NCBI GenBank assembly: GCA_016802295.1
Contig: JAESIW010000020.1
Location: 3,995,302-4,059,301, forward strand
DNA: 64,000 nucleotides
Source: Brachionus rotundiformis
Lineage: Eukaryota > Rotifera > Eurotatoria > Ploima > Brachionidae
Reading direction: 5' to 3'
Each line of letters starts with the position of its first letter. Position 1 is the stretch's first letter. A program made the position numbers and the translations under genes. The notes beneath the pieces are model-generated. The model searched no databases. It had not been told where the DNA came from and worked only from the letters and a program-made list of their open reading frames with translations. This document shows positions 23,804 to 36,937 of this stretch, piece by piece.

Positions 23804-24224
23804 TAGGATCCACACTTACATGAATCATAGCAGCTTGATATTATCTTCTGAAAGTTTGGGAATTTATATTTTTAACAGAGACTTTGTTTTTATGCTAGGT
23901 TTGTAATTTGTACATTTTTTTCCTCTACAACCTTGAGATATTGAAGAGGTATACTATTTTGATTTTAATTTTACTATTAAAAAAAACAAGGAAGAAAACT
24001 TTTAAATGAATTTTATTATTAATAAAACAAACAAAATAAAACATAATATTAATACTATTTTAAAAAATTAAAACTTCTCTTCAAATTCGAAATATGTCTG
24101 ATTAAATAGAGAGACAAATCCTAAAATTGAATAAATTACAAACCAAATAGACCCGCTGAATTGCCAACCATACCATATCTTACATATCTACAGATCAATT
24201 TAGTCGTTCTGGTTCATATTAAGA

Positions 24225-27200
24225 TTAAACCAGCAATGGACTAAATAATCTTCGGCACCAAACTGCTTTATGATTTGGTGGCTGATCCAATGTAACTTTA
24301 TCCTTCAATTGACTATTGCTCATAATACTTTTAAATGTATCCTTATATTCAGTATCAAAAGCTTCTTTAAAAAAATAATCTTTACTTATATATTTTGAGA
24401 TATTTAAAAATTTATTCTCACCAATGTCTATTAGTTCTCTTTCCAATGCTACAATAATAATAAATAATATTTCTCGGTAAATACTGTTAAAATTTCTCTT
24501 GGCTATAACTCTATCTCGTGCAAGATTTTTAAATGGAATATCTATCTCGTTTTTCATTACATTTCTTAAAATGAGATCAAAAATTCTCGAAAGACCGGTC
24601 TCACTAATTTTCGATATTTTCATTCCATTTATTTCATCATGACTCAGAACTGTGACCAAACGAGATTTCGAATCTATCAAATATTTTTCATAATTTCTAT
24701 TCAACCAACTAAGGTACAAAGGAACTTCAAAAGTTTGTTTTTCATTGTGCAATTTTAAATTGTCCCACATGCAATAAACACGCACATACGGATGAGTGAA
24801 GTATTCAGCAAAGCAAAGATTAGTAAAAATATTTTTAAAATCATAATAATTTCCTTCCAATGGTATATTTTCTTTATCAGCAATTAATTTGATTCTATGA
24901 TTTAACAAAATATTCTCAAGATAGCTACAATCTACTCCAATACGCCTATTGTACCAAATCATATTCCAAAATATTACACTGTGATTTATCAGGAAGTTTT
25001 CATCAAAAAAACAAACATCCTCGTTATCTTGGTTTTCGTTCAAAATTATGTATTCCAATTCTTTGCGTATAACTAAGGGACTTAAATATTGAACTGTAAA
25101 CTCATTTGTTTCCATAACAGTTGGAAAATTGAGTTGATTCTTTTTTTTTTGGTCTTTTGTGTCATTTGTGTTGAGAGGGTGCGATTCCAATATGTCATTT
25201 TTACCATTTGATTCTTTGTTCTGATCTTTTTCAAATAGCATTTTCATTTTGTCAGAATCCTTTCCAAAATAAAGGTAAAAAATTCTGATTTGAGTCAGTA
25301 ATTTTACTTTAATCTTTATATAAATATTTGGCACTATCAAACAAGAGCAATGAAGACATTTTATGTTCATATCTGACTCGTTTAAACTCCATCCACTCAT
25401 TATCTCTTCATCATACAGAAAAGAATTGCAATTTTCACAGCTTAAATTTTATTCAATAAGTTTTAAACTTAATAATTTAATTTTACTAGTCTGAAAAAAA
25501 ATATTCAATAATTTTAGATACCTTTAAAGAGCATTAAAATTTTTATTAAATGGCAAAATTTTACAAACAAAACTAGTCCTAAAACGAATATCAATTTAAA
25601 AAGATGTTAGAGGAAATTTATGTGTTAATATTTTTATTATTAGCAAATTGAAGCTTAAGATCACATTTTTGTAATCATTGATAAATTCAATTTTAAATGA
25701 ATATAATCATATAAATAAATCTTTATATTAAATTTTGAAATTAAGAATACTTTTTTAATGACGAAAAATAAAATTTTAATAGTTAACTTTCAATTGTCTT
25801 TTTTTTAATTTAAAGTTTTTAAAAATTAATTTCCTTTAAGATGAATTTCACCTTAAAATTCTTTCAATTTTTCCAAACCAACCTGTTGGTCTTCAATGGT
25901 CTTCAATAACCCTGACTATCAAATTGGTTGAAAAATTGGACCATGCTTTTAACTCGGCTGACAAAACTATTGAGCCAAGAAAGTTGATTTATGATTATTA
26001 AATTTTTTTAAAAAGACAACTTAAAATCCAACAAATGATTTTTAACCAAAAAATATCTTTTTAAAATTTTACCAAAATAAACAAAAATCCAAATTTGATT
26101 TTTTAATTATTGAAAACGATATAAAAATTCAAACATTCCACTTACAAATTACATGTAGTTAAGTGGACATCTAAAAGCCTTTGGTCAGCCTTTGGATCAT
26201 GGAGATGGTTTAATTTTTCACTAATTTTCCACCATTCTAAAGTTTTTTGATCAAAATTGTCATCAGTCAGCAAAGGTTCTAGATCAAATAACTGCTGCAT
26301 TTTTTCCAAACTATCAACTGAATCATTTTTCTCTTTATTGCTATTACTTACTGAAAAACTGCTATTACTCTTGACAAAATTACTCCAATACTGTTTAGTC
26401 TTTAAGTTGTATGTACTAAATGAACGAACTTTTGATGCAATTTCGTTTTGACTTGATGAAGAAATTAGATCATCTCTGAACTCCATTGATTTATCTGCTA
26501 CAAATTGGACGGCTGATTTTAGCTTAGATCCACTGGCTTCCACTTTCTTAACGAGGCTAGAAAAAAAAGGCGATAGCCCTGTGTTGAGAAATCCTGTGTT
26601 TTTTTTTGACTCAGGAGTCTGCAGCCCATTTTCTAAATCTAGATTATTCGATTGAGAAGCTTTTACTAATTCGCCGCTACTTAATTTAAAATGTATTGAG
26701 TCAACATCAACATCACTATCTCCTTCAAAATTAATTGAATCATCTTCATCTGATTCTTGCTCATCAGAATCATCATACATGTCATCACTATATTGGTCAC
26801 TGTCATAGCTAACATCCTGATTGTTGTTAAAATTGTTTGGTCTCTCATCAACTAGGTCACTTTTGGTCTCAATTTTGTCACATTGGAAAAGACGCTTTTT
26901 GACCTCATCATTTTCTATTGGAATATTTTCTTTATCTTTTTTTTCTTGAGAACTTACTAAAGGAGCATAATATGAATCGTTTAGTGGATGCGAATTTAAG
27001 TTTTTTAATTTGGTTTTGTCCATAAAATTAATTTGGATATCCAATTTATTCAAATCACTAGATAAGCTCAAATATGTGCGATTTAATTTTCTATTTGCTG
27101 AAGTATCTTGGAAGCTAAAAATTAATCCAGTTGAATTAAAAAATAAAAGTTTTGATTGTAAAGCTTTGGCACTTTTGGCATTTTTAAAATCTAATTGTAC

Positions 27201-30200
27201 AGGCTTCTTATCCAAATTATACATGTTCAATTTAAAGATTTTTTCCTCAGTTTTGGGTGTTGTTTTTTGGTCAACTTTTGAATTTGGAATAATTTGCATT
27301 TTTTTTGGCCTTGTGGATTTTTTTTTTGATTTCTTTTTCCTAAGCTTGCCATTTTTTACTTGATCTTTTTGTTCACGTTGGTATTTAATGCTTAAGTTTT
27401 GACGAAATTTGTATACTACGAGACAAATGAGGCGAACTTTCCCCCATTTATCTTGGTCAAATGTTGGCCAGTTGTCTGCTTCAATTAGGGCTTTGTTGTA
27501 GTATGAATAAGTAATTGGAGATATATCTATTTTGTATTTTTTAATATGCAAAAATGTTCTGATTGCAAGTAGAGGAAATTTGTACACATAACACAAGTAC
27601 ATCATTATTCTATAACATATCTAATAAAAAAATTGATTAAAATCCTCTTTGAATTGATAAAAATGTCAATAGTTCATATTCTCAAAATTTAAACAAATTT
27701 TATTTTATCTTCGTTAAATTAATAGACTCGTAAAACGTTAAATGACAAGCTTTTTAATTTATTTTTATAATTTTTTTGAAATTCTGCTTTGATTATTTTA
27801 ATTTAGAATTTTTTAAATTAAAAAGATAATAATTTTTTAAAAAATTTCATTAAATAATCTAAGATTTTGAGTTATTGCTTAATAGAAAGTCGGAACAAAA
27901 GCTGATAAAATGGTAAAAGATGTGAAAAACTTCCCATTTGACTAGAGAATTGAATAACTTACCTGACAAAATTAAAAGCAAGAAAAGAAATGATGATCTC
28001 AAAGAGACTTTAAGATTAACTCAAGCTTAATCCAGATTGATTGGCACAATGCAAACAAACTTACCAAATCACCGAGAGTTGGCATGACGGGTCAAGCATG
28101 CATTACAGGCCAAAAAACCCACAAAAACGGAATTTTATTCTAAATGGGGTTGTTTGCCTCGATCTCAATAGTTTTTAAATTAAGCATGATAAATTCATAA
28201 ACATAACAATTTCTTTTTTGATTATTATTCAATTCAAATTTTTAAATTTAAAATGACATTATATTATGTTATTAAATTATTTATAATTAAGCAGGTAATA
28301 ATTTTCGACTTACATAAAGTTTGCATAAGAAAGTAAAACTTTAAAATTCTAATCCTCTCTTTTCTAAAATTATCTTAATTGATAGTTATAAAAACAAAAT
28401 TACAAGATTTAAAAAATATAATACTGATAATAACTATTGAGCTAACTTTTTATATTGCTCTCTATTATTTTTTATCATTTAAAAATACATACTTCATCAG
28501 GAATAGTAAGATTTTGTTTTTGCATTTGAACAAGAACCATGTAAGCATAGTCAAGAGTATTTTTTTTCATATCTGCGCATTCTTTTATATACTCTGGCAA
28601 ATAGATGAACCAAAGTGCAAAAGTATTTTTTAAAAAATAATAAGCATGATATTTAGCCAATGCGTTGTAGTTTTTTTGAGCTTGTTTATTATTATTTGTA
28701 GATTTAAATTTTAATCTTGAATCCATTCTTTTTAAATCTTGAAGTTTTTCTGCCTTTGATCTGATGCCTATTGGCGTATTAACTGTTTTGTTGGATTTTC
28801 TTGAAAATTTGGTTATACTTGATGAATTTGATTGTGTTTCGACTCGATTTGAATCAGATAATTTTAAAGAATTTTTTCTCATATCTTCATTCAAATCATG
28901 TTTGCTTCCAATGCTGGCATCTAAGTCCAAAGATGAGTTGGTGTTAGAGTTAGAATTGACGCCGATTTCGATTTTAAGCTTTGGAAAGGAATTCTCTTTA
29001 TCATCATAAACAAACGCACTACCTTTGATAATTATATCTTTTGGGTCCATGCTGGATAAAACAGGATTAAGGTGGTTCAAAAATTCAGCATCTAATTGTG
29101 GTGGAAGCATTACAGTTGTTTGAGAATTGTTCGAATTATTTAAAGATAAAAGTTTTATCTCGTTATCTCTGTAAGAATTTTGGTTCAGTCTTGAGCATAT
29201 GTCAGAAAAGACCATAAACGATTGAGCCAAAGCTGGGTCTAATTCTGAAGTAAAAGACAAATTCATTATACAATCATAAAACAATTGAGTTTTGATCAGC
29301 TCTTGGTAAAATAGCCTCTCAGAGGAATTTTTCTTTGCCAAAAAATTATCTACATCAAAATATTTAGTTATGTTTCGGTCTTTTGCTTTGAGATCTGGGC
29401 GACGAGTTGCCGTTCGAAAGAATTTTTGGTAATCACAAAGAAAACATGCCATGGCTTTTAGAAATGCTTCTCTAATTGATAAATCATGGTTGCGTAGTCG
29501 TTTTTTGAATTCTAGTTCCTGGTTTTTGGTACTCTCTTGAATTGAGTTTTTTTGGTGAAAAAGCTCATGTAACTCTTTCAAAATACTTTCCAATCTGTTC
29601 CGTAAACTATTTTTAATATTTTTCGGAAGAATATCGGTGTTTATTTTGTCCTGAACGCTATAAATAAATAAATTAGATAACTTTAGAGCTAAAATTCAAA
29701 ATTGATGAGACTGGAATTAGTTCAAGTCTTGATTATTAAACCTAAAGCAGTTCGATCAAAAACAATTAAAACTCGAAAAAATTTTTAATACAATATTAAA
29801 TTAATAATTTTCTTTAGCACTTCAGTGGTAACTTTTGGAACTCACTGTTGGAAACCCAGCTTGGCAATAATGGATTTCACTTACCAGAAAATAGTATTTG
29901 TATCCAAATCTATACAAATGACATTTGAAGGAACATCAACGTAGTCAAAAACTCGCGTATCCATTCCTGAAAACAATTTAAAAAAAATTAAGAAATAACA
30001 TTTAAAAATATGAAAATTTACCTATTATAAAGGATCCAGGTGCTTCGATCAAATGGCAAAGACTTAATGGACACATTGGCAAATAAGAGTACCTCCACAT
30101 AAATGGAAATATAATCTAAAAAAAATTAAATTTTATTTTATTTTTAAAATTTTTGAATAATTATTAAAAAATGTTTTTACACTCGATATGGCTTCTACAA

Positions 30201-31860
30201 CACTTGTTAGAACATATCTTCTTAGCGAGTGAATCATCAAATTTTTCTGCAAAATAGCAAATAAAAAAACACTAATTGAATTTTCTACCTTAAGATTATA
30301 AAGTAAATCGACAAACGAAGCACCACTTATAATTTAAAATGAAAATTAATTAAGATTTTAGTGCAGTAATTAAATTTTTTTACGATTGTGGTAAAACAAC
30401 TTCAGATGGTAAGTTAACTGTTAAATAATCAGCTTCATGATCAGTAAGATGAACCAAAACACGTGGTTTTTCTGGAGTCGGAAATGGTACTTCAAATATC
30501 AGATATGATAAAAACCTCTCAATTGGTATAAGCAAATCATCAGTGGATTTTAAGTTTATTTTTTTGGTATATTTGTTGAATAAAAAAAATAAAAAAGATT
30601 TGTATGTTTCGAAAATTGGATGTCTGGATAAAATGACAAGAGACTTATTCGAATGCAAAGTTCGATTTTGATCCTCTTTGTTGAATTTGAGCATTTGACA
30701 TTGTTCTTCATTTAGATAATTTTGGTTGAATTCTTCATAGAATGTAATTACTGAACCGTAAACCTTTTCCACAACGGTCCCATCTTCAGAATTAACATTC
30801 AAAACGAAAGTACTAAAAACTGGCTTTAAATCATTAACGGATACATTTTGGGCAGATAACTCATTTTTAGTAGGCCATGATTCGATTGTGGCGCCCATTG
30901 GCAAACCAAAATATGCCATTTCAGAAGGAAAAAGTAGATCTGAGTGATCGGTTTGTGGATACCTATATAAAATACTTGGAATGTATTTTATTTGAGGAGC
31001 TGGTATCCATGACTTTTTGTAACATAATGCTATTGATGGTCCAAATAATCCAATGTTTAAATTTTTTGGAATTTCATTGAAAGTGTGTGGCGCTTTTTCC
31101 CTCTTAAAAAATAACCACTTTAAACTCAAACATACAAAATATTAAAATATAAATTTAATGTTATCTTAATTAAATATTTTTCTATTCATGATTAAATTAG
31201 TTTTATAAAATAAAATTTTTTTGAATCGTATTACTAAGATAATAATTAAAAATAAAAAAAATTTCAATAATTTAAAAAATTGAATACATTGCCTTTATTA
31301 ATCACACAAACATCGACCATGGCCAAACAATTACAAGCCAGATCAGCTAAACGCCTGTAGGTTATAAAAACTCGTCTCGCATTTACACTACTGGTATTTA
31401 AATTGGCACTATTTTTTCCAATTGTTTCTTTAATAATTACACAGCCTTCTCTTACAGTTTCATTTCCTTCATAATATACGCTAATATCCGAAATTGGCGG
31501 CTTATCTAGTCCACGTTTGACCAAAAGATACATTTCATTTTTCTTAATTGTTTCACAGCATAAATTGGCTGAAAATTTGGAAGGTGTTTCCCAAATACAC
31601 TCATAGTCATTGGGAATACCTTCATTCAGTGTCCGATTCAATATGGCAATGTCCACTATTGGATCCTTTTTTTCGCTATTTTCATAATTCAGATCGATTT
31701 CTGTATTTTTGAACAAAAATTTTCTATGTTCCTCTATATTTTGTGGCTCGGTATCTAAACCAGACTTGGCTGTCAGCTTTGTAGGCAATCCATTCACAAT
31801 GAAATAATCAAATATTCTTGGACCATCGTTTGACATTGAATTTAAGTTTAAATTGCTCAT
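24225..31860 (-). CDS. DENND4: DENN domain-containing protein 4 (Rab10 GEF family)
   Basis: Eight exons (31860-31288, 31102-30384, 30325-30181, 30115-30022, 29966-29885, 29657-28493, 27620-26146, 25440-24225) sum to 5469 nt, giving 1822 aa, near the size of vertebrate DENND4 proteins. Order: MABP domain (PRIFDYFIVNGL; VKRGLDKPPISDISVYYEG; NARRVFITYRR); uDENN, cDENN and dDENN over about residues 200-700 (GLPMGATIESW, IHSLRRYVLTSVVEA, PMCPLSL); a PPR-like unit (QMQKQNLTIPDE then YCYVYKFP-type sequence); a long acidic/Ser-rich linker; a CxxC motif next to FLYDEEIMSGW; and the conserved C-terminal region (YLSPLVIRKELE, HSVIFWNMIWY, SIYREILF). DENND4 proteins activate Rab10 in exocytic and recycling traffic. 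Upstream, GPANK1 diverges from it about 510 bp away. Confidence 0.93.
25441..26145 (-). other. DENND4 intron 7 (705 bp)
   Basis: Donor AATTT|GTAAGT and acceptor TTTAAG|CTG are in matching phase and join TTCN-F-CENC. The interior is AT-rich with no ORF. Confidence 0.6.
27621..28492 (-). other. DENND4 intron 6 (872 bp)
   Basis: The donor after PDE (GAA|GTATGT) joins ICYRIMMYLC. Mostly AT-rich, with a locally more G/C-balanced patch around 28,060-28,150. No ORF or known repeat recognised. Confidence 0.6.
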
Positions 31861-32373
31861 AATTTTTCTATTTTTGTGATCATTACTAGAAAATAAAATC
31901 TAAAATTAAGAAAAAAATACAACTTTTTTCAAAAAAGAGAAAATCGGCAATGCATTGAAATTTTATATTTCCTTTATTCATATATAGATACTTTTTAACA
32001 TCATCTCCGACATAATTTAAAATAAAATTAACTTCTTTTTCGTATTTGAATTAATAATTTAAGAATATTTGCATATTAGTTTGATTGTCAATATTCCAAA
32101 TGATAATCAAATGCAGTTAAGTCGATTCTGTTTAATATCTTAACTAACAGATCTCTATTTGATTATAGATTTTAGAATTTTAAACATAATTTTAAATTAA
32201 AAAAAAAAAAAACAGATTTATAAATTAGAAAAAAAATTTAATAATGATATTTTGAGTCTAAAGTTAAAGTTTAATTAATTTTGAAATAAAAATTTTTCAT
32301 TTTTATATAAATAATAGTCTGGTTGTTGTGAAATCATATGACTTGAGAATCAAAATTTTGTTTATGATAAAAA
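31861..32373. promoter_or_regulatory. Divergent promoter region DENND4 / GPANK1-like
   Basis: 513 bp between two start codons on opposite strands, so the upstream regulation of both genes must lie here or overlap it. AT-rich; no motif could be assigned with confidence. Confidence 0.4.
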
Positions 32374-33426
32374 ATGGCAAACGAAACAAATCAAACAAAC
32401 TCGTCACATTGTCATGAATTGTTTAGACAAAACTATAAATTTATAAATTTCTGTAAATCATCTGATAAAATTGAATGTAATGATGAAGCTGGCGAAAACA
32501 TTCGCCAATTTTACCAAGATTTGATGCTTACCAATCAACATAATGAACTAATTAACGAGAAACAAGATTCTAAAGCAAACGAGTCTGAGGATATTGAGAT
32601 AGTTGAAGTAGATGAAAAAAAAATAGATCCTAGAGAGTTTTTGAAAGCGTGCCAAAATGATGACCATAATACAGTTACCAAGTACTTGTCAAAGCGCGGG
32701 GATATATTTTTTAAAGATTCATACAACTGGAACTGTATCATGATAACAGTTGTCTCATTTTCAAACCAGACATTGTCTTTGATATTGGAATTTATGGAGA
32801 ACGAGGATACTTTAGATCACCTTTTAGCTGAGCAAGACTTATCTGGCAGTACTGCTGAATCTCTAGCCCAAAAAGTAAAGAATACCAAGGCGCTTGAGTT
32901 GATAAACAAAGCAAGAGAAAAAATTAAGACCAATAATTCTAATTTAGAAATTATCGATCTGATTGAGCCTGAGGATCAACGAGAATTTTTTTGTGAAAGT
33001 TGTCGTAAAAACTTTAACCTAAAAGATATAAGCCACAGAGAACACAATACTTCTATTGTGCATTTAATAAATGAAAATGGTGCTGATTTGGAAAAAAGCA
33101 AGAATATACTCACGAACTATCATTTAAGAGGAAATAATAAAGGATATCAATTGATGATTAAATCAGGTTGGAACGAACGCGGTCTTGGCTCGAGAGAACA
33201 GGGAAGAACTATGCCTGTTAAGACGCGACAAAAATTAGATCGACTTGGAATAGGTGTTGATCAGAATACTAAAAGTTACGTGCGTCCTGTGGTCAATTTG
33301 AGGCTCAAGTCCAGTAAAAGTGATTCAAGTATGCTCCAAAAAATAAAAAGTCTAAAAGACACAATTGAAGAAAATAAGCGAACAAAAATAAAAGAACGAA
33401 ATCTTAGAAGATATTTTGATCTATAA
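32374..33426 (+). CDS. GPANK1: G-patch and ankyrin-repeat protein (GPANK1-like)
   Basis: Intronless 350 aa ORF. The N-terminal half holds an ankyrin-type segment (REFLKACQNDDHNTVTKYL.. through SYNWNCIMITVVSF, about residues 88-190). Next comes a CxxC zinc-finger-like stretch (FFCESCRKNF...HREHNT, about 206-225), and the C-terminal part holds a G-patch (GYQLMIKSGWNERGLG..G, about 249-290, rich in Gly and ending with LGIG). The order ankyrin, C2H2-like, G-patch matches vertebrate GPANK1, a nuclear protein presumed to act with RNA helicases through its G-patch. The function is inferred from the domain class; no direct role is established. Confidence 0.85.
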   Translation: MANETNQTNSSHCHELFRQNYKFINFCKSSDKIECNDEAGENIRQFYQDLMLTNQHNELINEKQDSKANESEDIEIVEVDEKKIDPREFLKACQNDDHNTVTKYLSKRGDIFFKDSYNWNCIMITVVSFSNQTLSLILEFMENEDTLDHLLAEQDLSGSTAESLAQKVKNTKALELINKAREKIKTNNSNLEIIDLIEPEDQREFFCESCRKNFNLKDISHREHNTSIVHLINENGADLEKSKNILTNYHLRGNNKGYQLMIKSGWNERGLGSREQGRTMPVKTRQKLDRLGIGVDQNTKSYVRPVVNLRLKSSKSDSSMLQKIKSLKDTIEENKRTKIKERNLRRYFDL

Positions 33427-33686
33427 TTTTTTTTATAATTTATTTTTTAATAAAAGTTAAAATATAATTTTATATTAGAACTGTTTTTTTGTTAGTATCG
33501 TACTTGTAAAAGAGTATGTCTTCTAAAAACCGATATTAATAAAATTTAAGTAATGATTTAGAAGTTTAATTAATAATATAGTAGTATAAACTTTAAAATG
33601 GTTATAGAGCTCTAAAAAAATTAAAAAACAGAATAGATATTTTCGATTACTACACTCATATCCTATAAATTTTTAATCTACTAGAT

Positions 33687-36600
33687 ATGTCAAAATTTGC
33701 ATCTAAATTCTACACTGGACCAACTGATCAATCGGGAAAACAGATACAGGTTTAATTAAAGAATACAAAATCCTCTTTAAATCTTATTATTAAAAAAAGT
33801 TCGATGTCCGAGAAGATGAAGAACAGCAAACAAAATTTCAAGAAACAGTGGAATTGTTGGTGGCGGCCGGGTATTTTAGAGCTAGAATCAAAGGTCTATC
33901 GGCTTTTGATAAAATTGTCGGTGGAATGACATGGTGCATTACAACTTGCAATTTCGATGTCGATGTAGACCTTTTGTTCCAAGAGAGTTCTACCATAGGC
34001 CAGAAAATGTGAAGAATTAAAAATTAAATTTTATTTTATTTTATAAAGATTAAATCATAAAGAGCTTTGGTGGAAAGAATAGTTTCAGTGTTACCTCGAA
34101 TGAAGTGTCCGCACAGAATTGAACCACATCAAATTCAGGGTTTAGATTTTATACATGTCTTTCCTGTTATTCAGTGGTTGGTCAAAAAAGCGATTGAAAC
34201 CAGAGCCGAAATGGGTGACATGAATAGGTCTTTCGCTATTTCCCAATTCGAAAAAATGGTAAATAAAATTTTTTGATCCTTTTCTTTTGGTCCTTAATTA
34301 AAAACCTTAAAGAGGAGTCAACAGCCTGATGATAATGAAGTAAGCAAAACAAAGATGGCCATGAAATTTTTAAATACTCTTAAAGAACAAAATACTCCTC
34401 GTAGAAAGTTTGTGCGAAAAGATATGGACAAAATTAAAGACCGTGAAACCAAAATTCAGTCAACACTTCTCGAATATGGCCAAAAGAATATCTTGTTGGG
34501 AAATTTAGCTAACCAAAACCAAACACAAGATAAATCAAAACAAAATAAAAAAGAAATAGAAACAAAGCATGATGCAACCTCTGCAGAAGAACAAAATATA
34601 AAGAATTTAATAAATGAAATGACCGAGGCAGATCATAAACAAAACAAGCTAAATGCAAATGCTGTGGGAGAAATTCTTGGACTTCAGCAATCTACCTTAC
34701 AACAAATAGTCAACGATTTTTCCAATAAGGTCAGCATTTCAAAATTGTCATATAACAATTTTAATATAAAATTCCCAATTATATAATTTAGGTATCATAT
34801 CTCATAATTTAATTATTGACCAAATCATACCATGAAAATCTTACCGTAAAAATATTAAATTAATTTAATATTTTAAGTAGTGACATCTTTTCAGTCGAAA
34901 TCTAATTTTTGACTTATCTAAGTCATTTCGTCTAAACTAAAATTGTTTTACTAAAATTCTGATTATCTAAGTATTTCTTTTCGGATGAAAACATATAAAA
35001 TATCCTCTCAAGTATTAAGCATCTAAAATTTAAGTAAGTAAATAGTGATCTCAAATGACAAAACAACTAAAATGAATAATATTATTGAAAAGAAATTATT
35101 CTTAAAAATATTTTTTAAATTTTACCAAAATCTGTATATTTATTACCTACGAATTTCTTTAAAGAAATAAAAATTATATCATCTAAAAGTTATAACTTGA
35201 TGAAAAAAATTATCATTTTAATCTATCTTTTTAAACTAGAAGTTAAATAAATAAATAATTTCCTCTATTTAGAGTATTGAAATTTTTATGATTAAAAATC
35301 TCAATTTTGATGTAGAATAAATTTAAAATAAAATAGCATTTAAATTTTTTCTTACTTAGTTTTTAATAATATAAATAATTTGAATAAATTTAAAAAATTA
35401 TTTGATAAGAGTTTTTAAAAAGTCTTTTGATAATTGTTTCATTAGCCATGGGAAATAGCATTTCTGCTGTAAAATAATTCTGAAAATAAATTTTTCTCTT
35501 TTCTTCTAATAATTTAATCTTTAGCTTAAAAATGAATTTTTTTGAAATAGAATATTTTTTTTCTAAGGAAAACGAGCTGCAACAAGAAATTGAACAGTTG
35601 GAAAAATTGGCTGCATCTGGTGATATAAATGCTGGTGGCTTGCAGCACAAACAACGATTAGTAAATATTTTAAGAAAACAAGTTGAACAAAAAGAGCGCC
35701 AAATAGAAGAACAAAATTCTGAGTTAGAAGCAGTTAGTCAGGACTTGGCAAACAGAAACAAAGAACTAGATAAAGTTTATTTTAAATTATTTTTGGATTA
35801 GAATTTTAAATTTTGAGCTCTTAATTTAAAAAGCTTTTAAATGAGGAAAAAACTTTTGAACAAGAATTAGTTGATTTGGAAGAATACGAGAAGAATGCTG
35901 ATAAAAAGTAGCTCTAAGTAATAGTTATCATATCTTTCTTAATTAATTTCAAAATAGAAACGTGCAACAACTCGAAGAATTAGTCAAGGAATATGAAAAA
36001 CTTAAACAATTGGAAATTGGTTTCAAAAAAAGCTGCAAACAAGAGGCAGAACTGATGCAAAAAGAAATCGAAGATTTGGAAAACAAATCTTCTATGAATG
36101 AAAACATTGAAGAAAAAGAGAAATTTGATAAAATAAATGAACAATATGATACAGCGAAGGCTAAGCTAAAAACTCTTAGGCTGAAAGTGGCAAGGAAAAA
36201 TAGAGAAATTTCAACATTAAAACGAAAATTGGATGAAATTCCATCAAAAACAGAACTAAATCAGTATCAGAAACGCTTCATTGAACTCTATAATCAATGT
36301 GAGATTAAAATTTATAAGAAAAATTATCTATCTTTCTTTTTAAATTTTAGTATCTACTGGTTATGTTCAAACAAAGCAGTTTTATATACTGTATAATGTT
36401 TTAGAAGACAAAAAATTTCATATCAATAAAGTGATCAGCCTCTATAATTCAATACATGATCAATTTAAACAGTAACTAATTTAAAACATAAATAAATTAA
36501 TTTAAATAAAAATATTATTTTTACCTAAAGAGCGATGTCTTCGCCAAGTAATCGAGAACAGTTTGTTAAACAATTGGATGCAATTCTTGAGGGTGTCAAA

Positions 36601-36876
36601 AATAATGTTTCTAAAGTAGACGTCAAATAAATGATAATTAAAAATTAATTTTTAAAACTAATTTTTCAGGTTGAGAACAAAAAGACCAAGGCCAAATCCA
36701 ATTTGGATACATTAAATGACCAATACATTAATCAAATTGAAAAGAAACGCTTATACTATAAAACAATTAGAGATTTTCAAGAAGTAATAAATGCTATTTT
36801 TAACTTTTTGATTGATTAATATTATTTCTTTAAGGAATGCAAGAAAAATGAAATTCTTTTATCAAAAATACAATAA
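33687..36876 (+). CDS. CCDC93: CCDC93, subunit of the Commander/CCC endosomal complex
   Basis: Multi-exon gene starting at MSKFASKFYTGPTDQSGKQIQ. Diagnostic segments: LLVAAGYFRARIKGLSAFDK, VGGMTWCITTCNFDVDVDLLFQE, LVERIVSVLPRMKCPHRIEP, then HQIQGLDFIHVFPVIQWLVKK. The C-terminal half is coiled coil ending with DQYINQIEKKRLYYKTIRDF..., matching the family end. Exon blocks: about 33,687-33,750, 33,800-34,010, 34,050-34,257, 34,314-34,729, 35,568-35,775, 35,833-35,908, 35,958-36,300, 36,350-36,471, 36,531-36,619, 36,670-36,784 and 36,835-36,876. CCDC93 works with CCDC22 and COMMD proteins in retriever-linked recycling of membrane proteins from endosomes. The stop lies about 60 bp from the convergent DERA stop. 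Exact borders of the middle exons are less certain. Confidence 0.92.
34730..35567 (+). other. Long CCDC93 intron (838 bp)
   Basis: Exon sequence ..DFSNK ends at AAG|GTCAGC, and coding resumes at TTCTAAG|GAAAACGAG. The interior is AT-rich with no ORF. It is more than ten times longer than the other introns of this gene. Confidence 0.6.
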
Positions 36877-36937
36877 TTAATCAAAAAAGTCATTAATTAA
36901 ATTTTTTTATTCAATAAAATTTCCTATTTTTGATATT

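Larger units (their letters stand above)
21576..24224. other. Intergenic between F-spondin 5' end and DENND4 3' end
   Basis: About 2.6 kb without genes. It contains a short direct repeat (GCTCACTGACAGGA near 22,930 and again near 22,963), a (CATT)n-rich patch around 23,325-23,430, and a MITE at 23,505-23,803. The minus-strand region just upstream of the F-spondin ATG includes TTTTAG about 12 nt before the start, a possible spliced-leader acceptor. Confidence 0.45.

Noticed and set aside
30245..30290. A possible 42 nt intron in the DENND4 cDENN exon (GTAGAA...TTGCAG)
   Set aside because: Reading through gives VENSISVFLFAILQ, which aligns with the conserved DENN helix; removing it would delete that helix.
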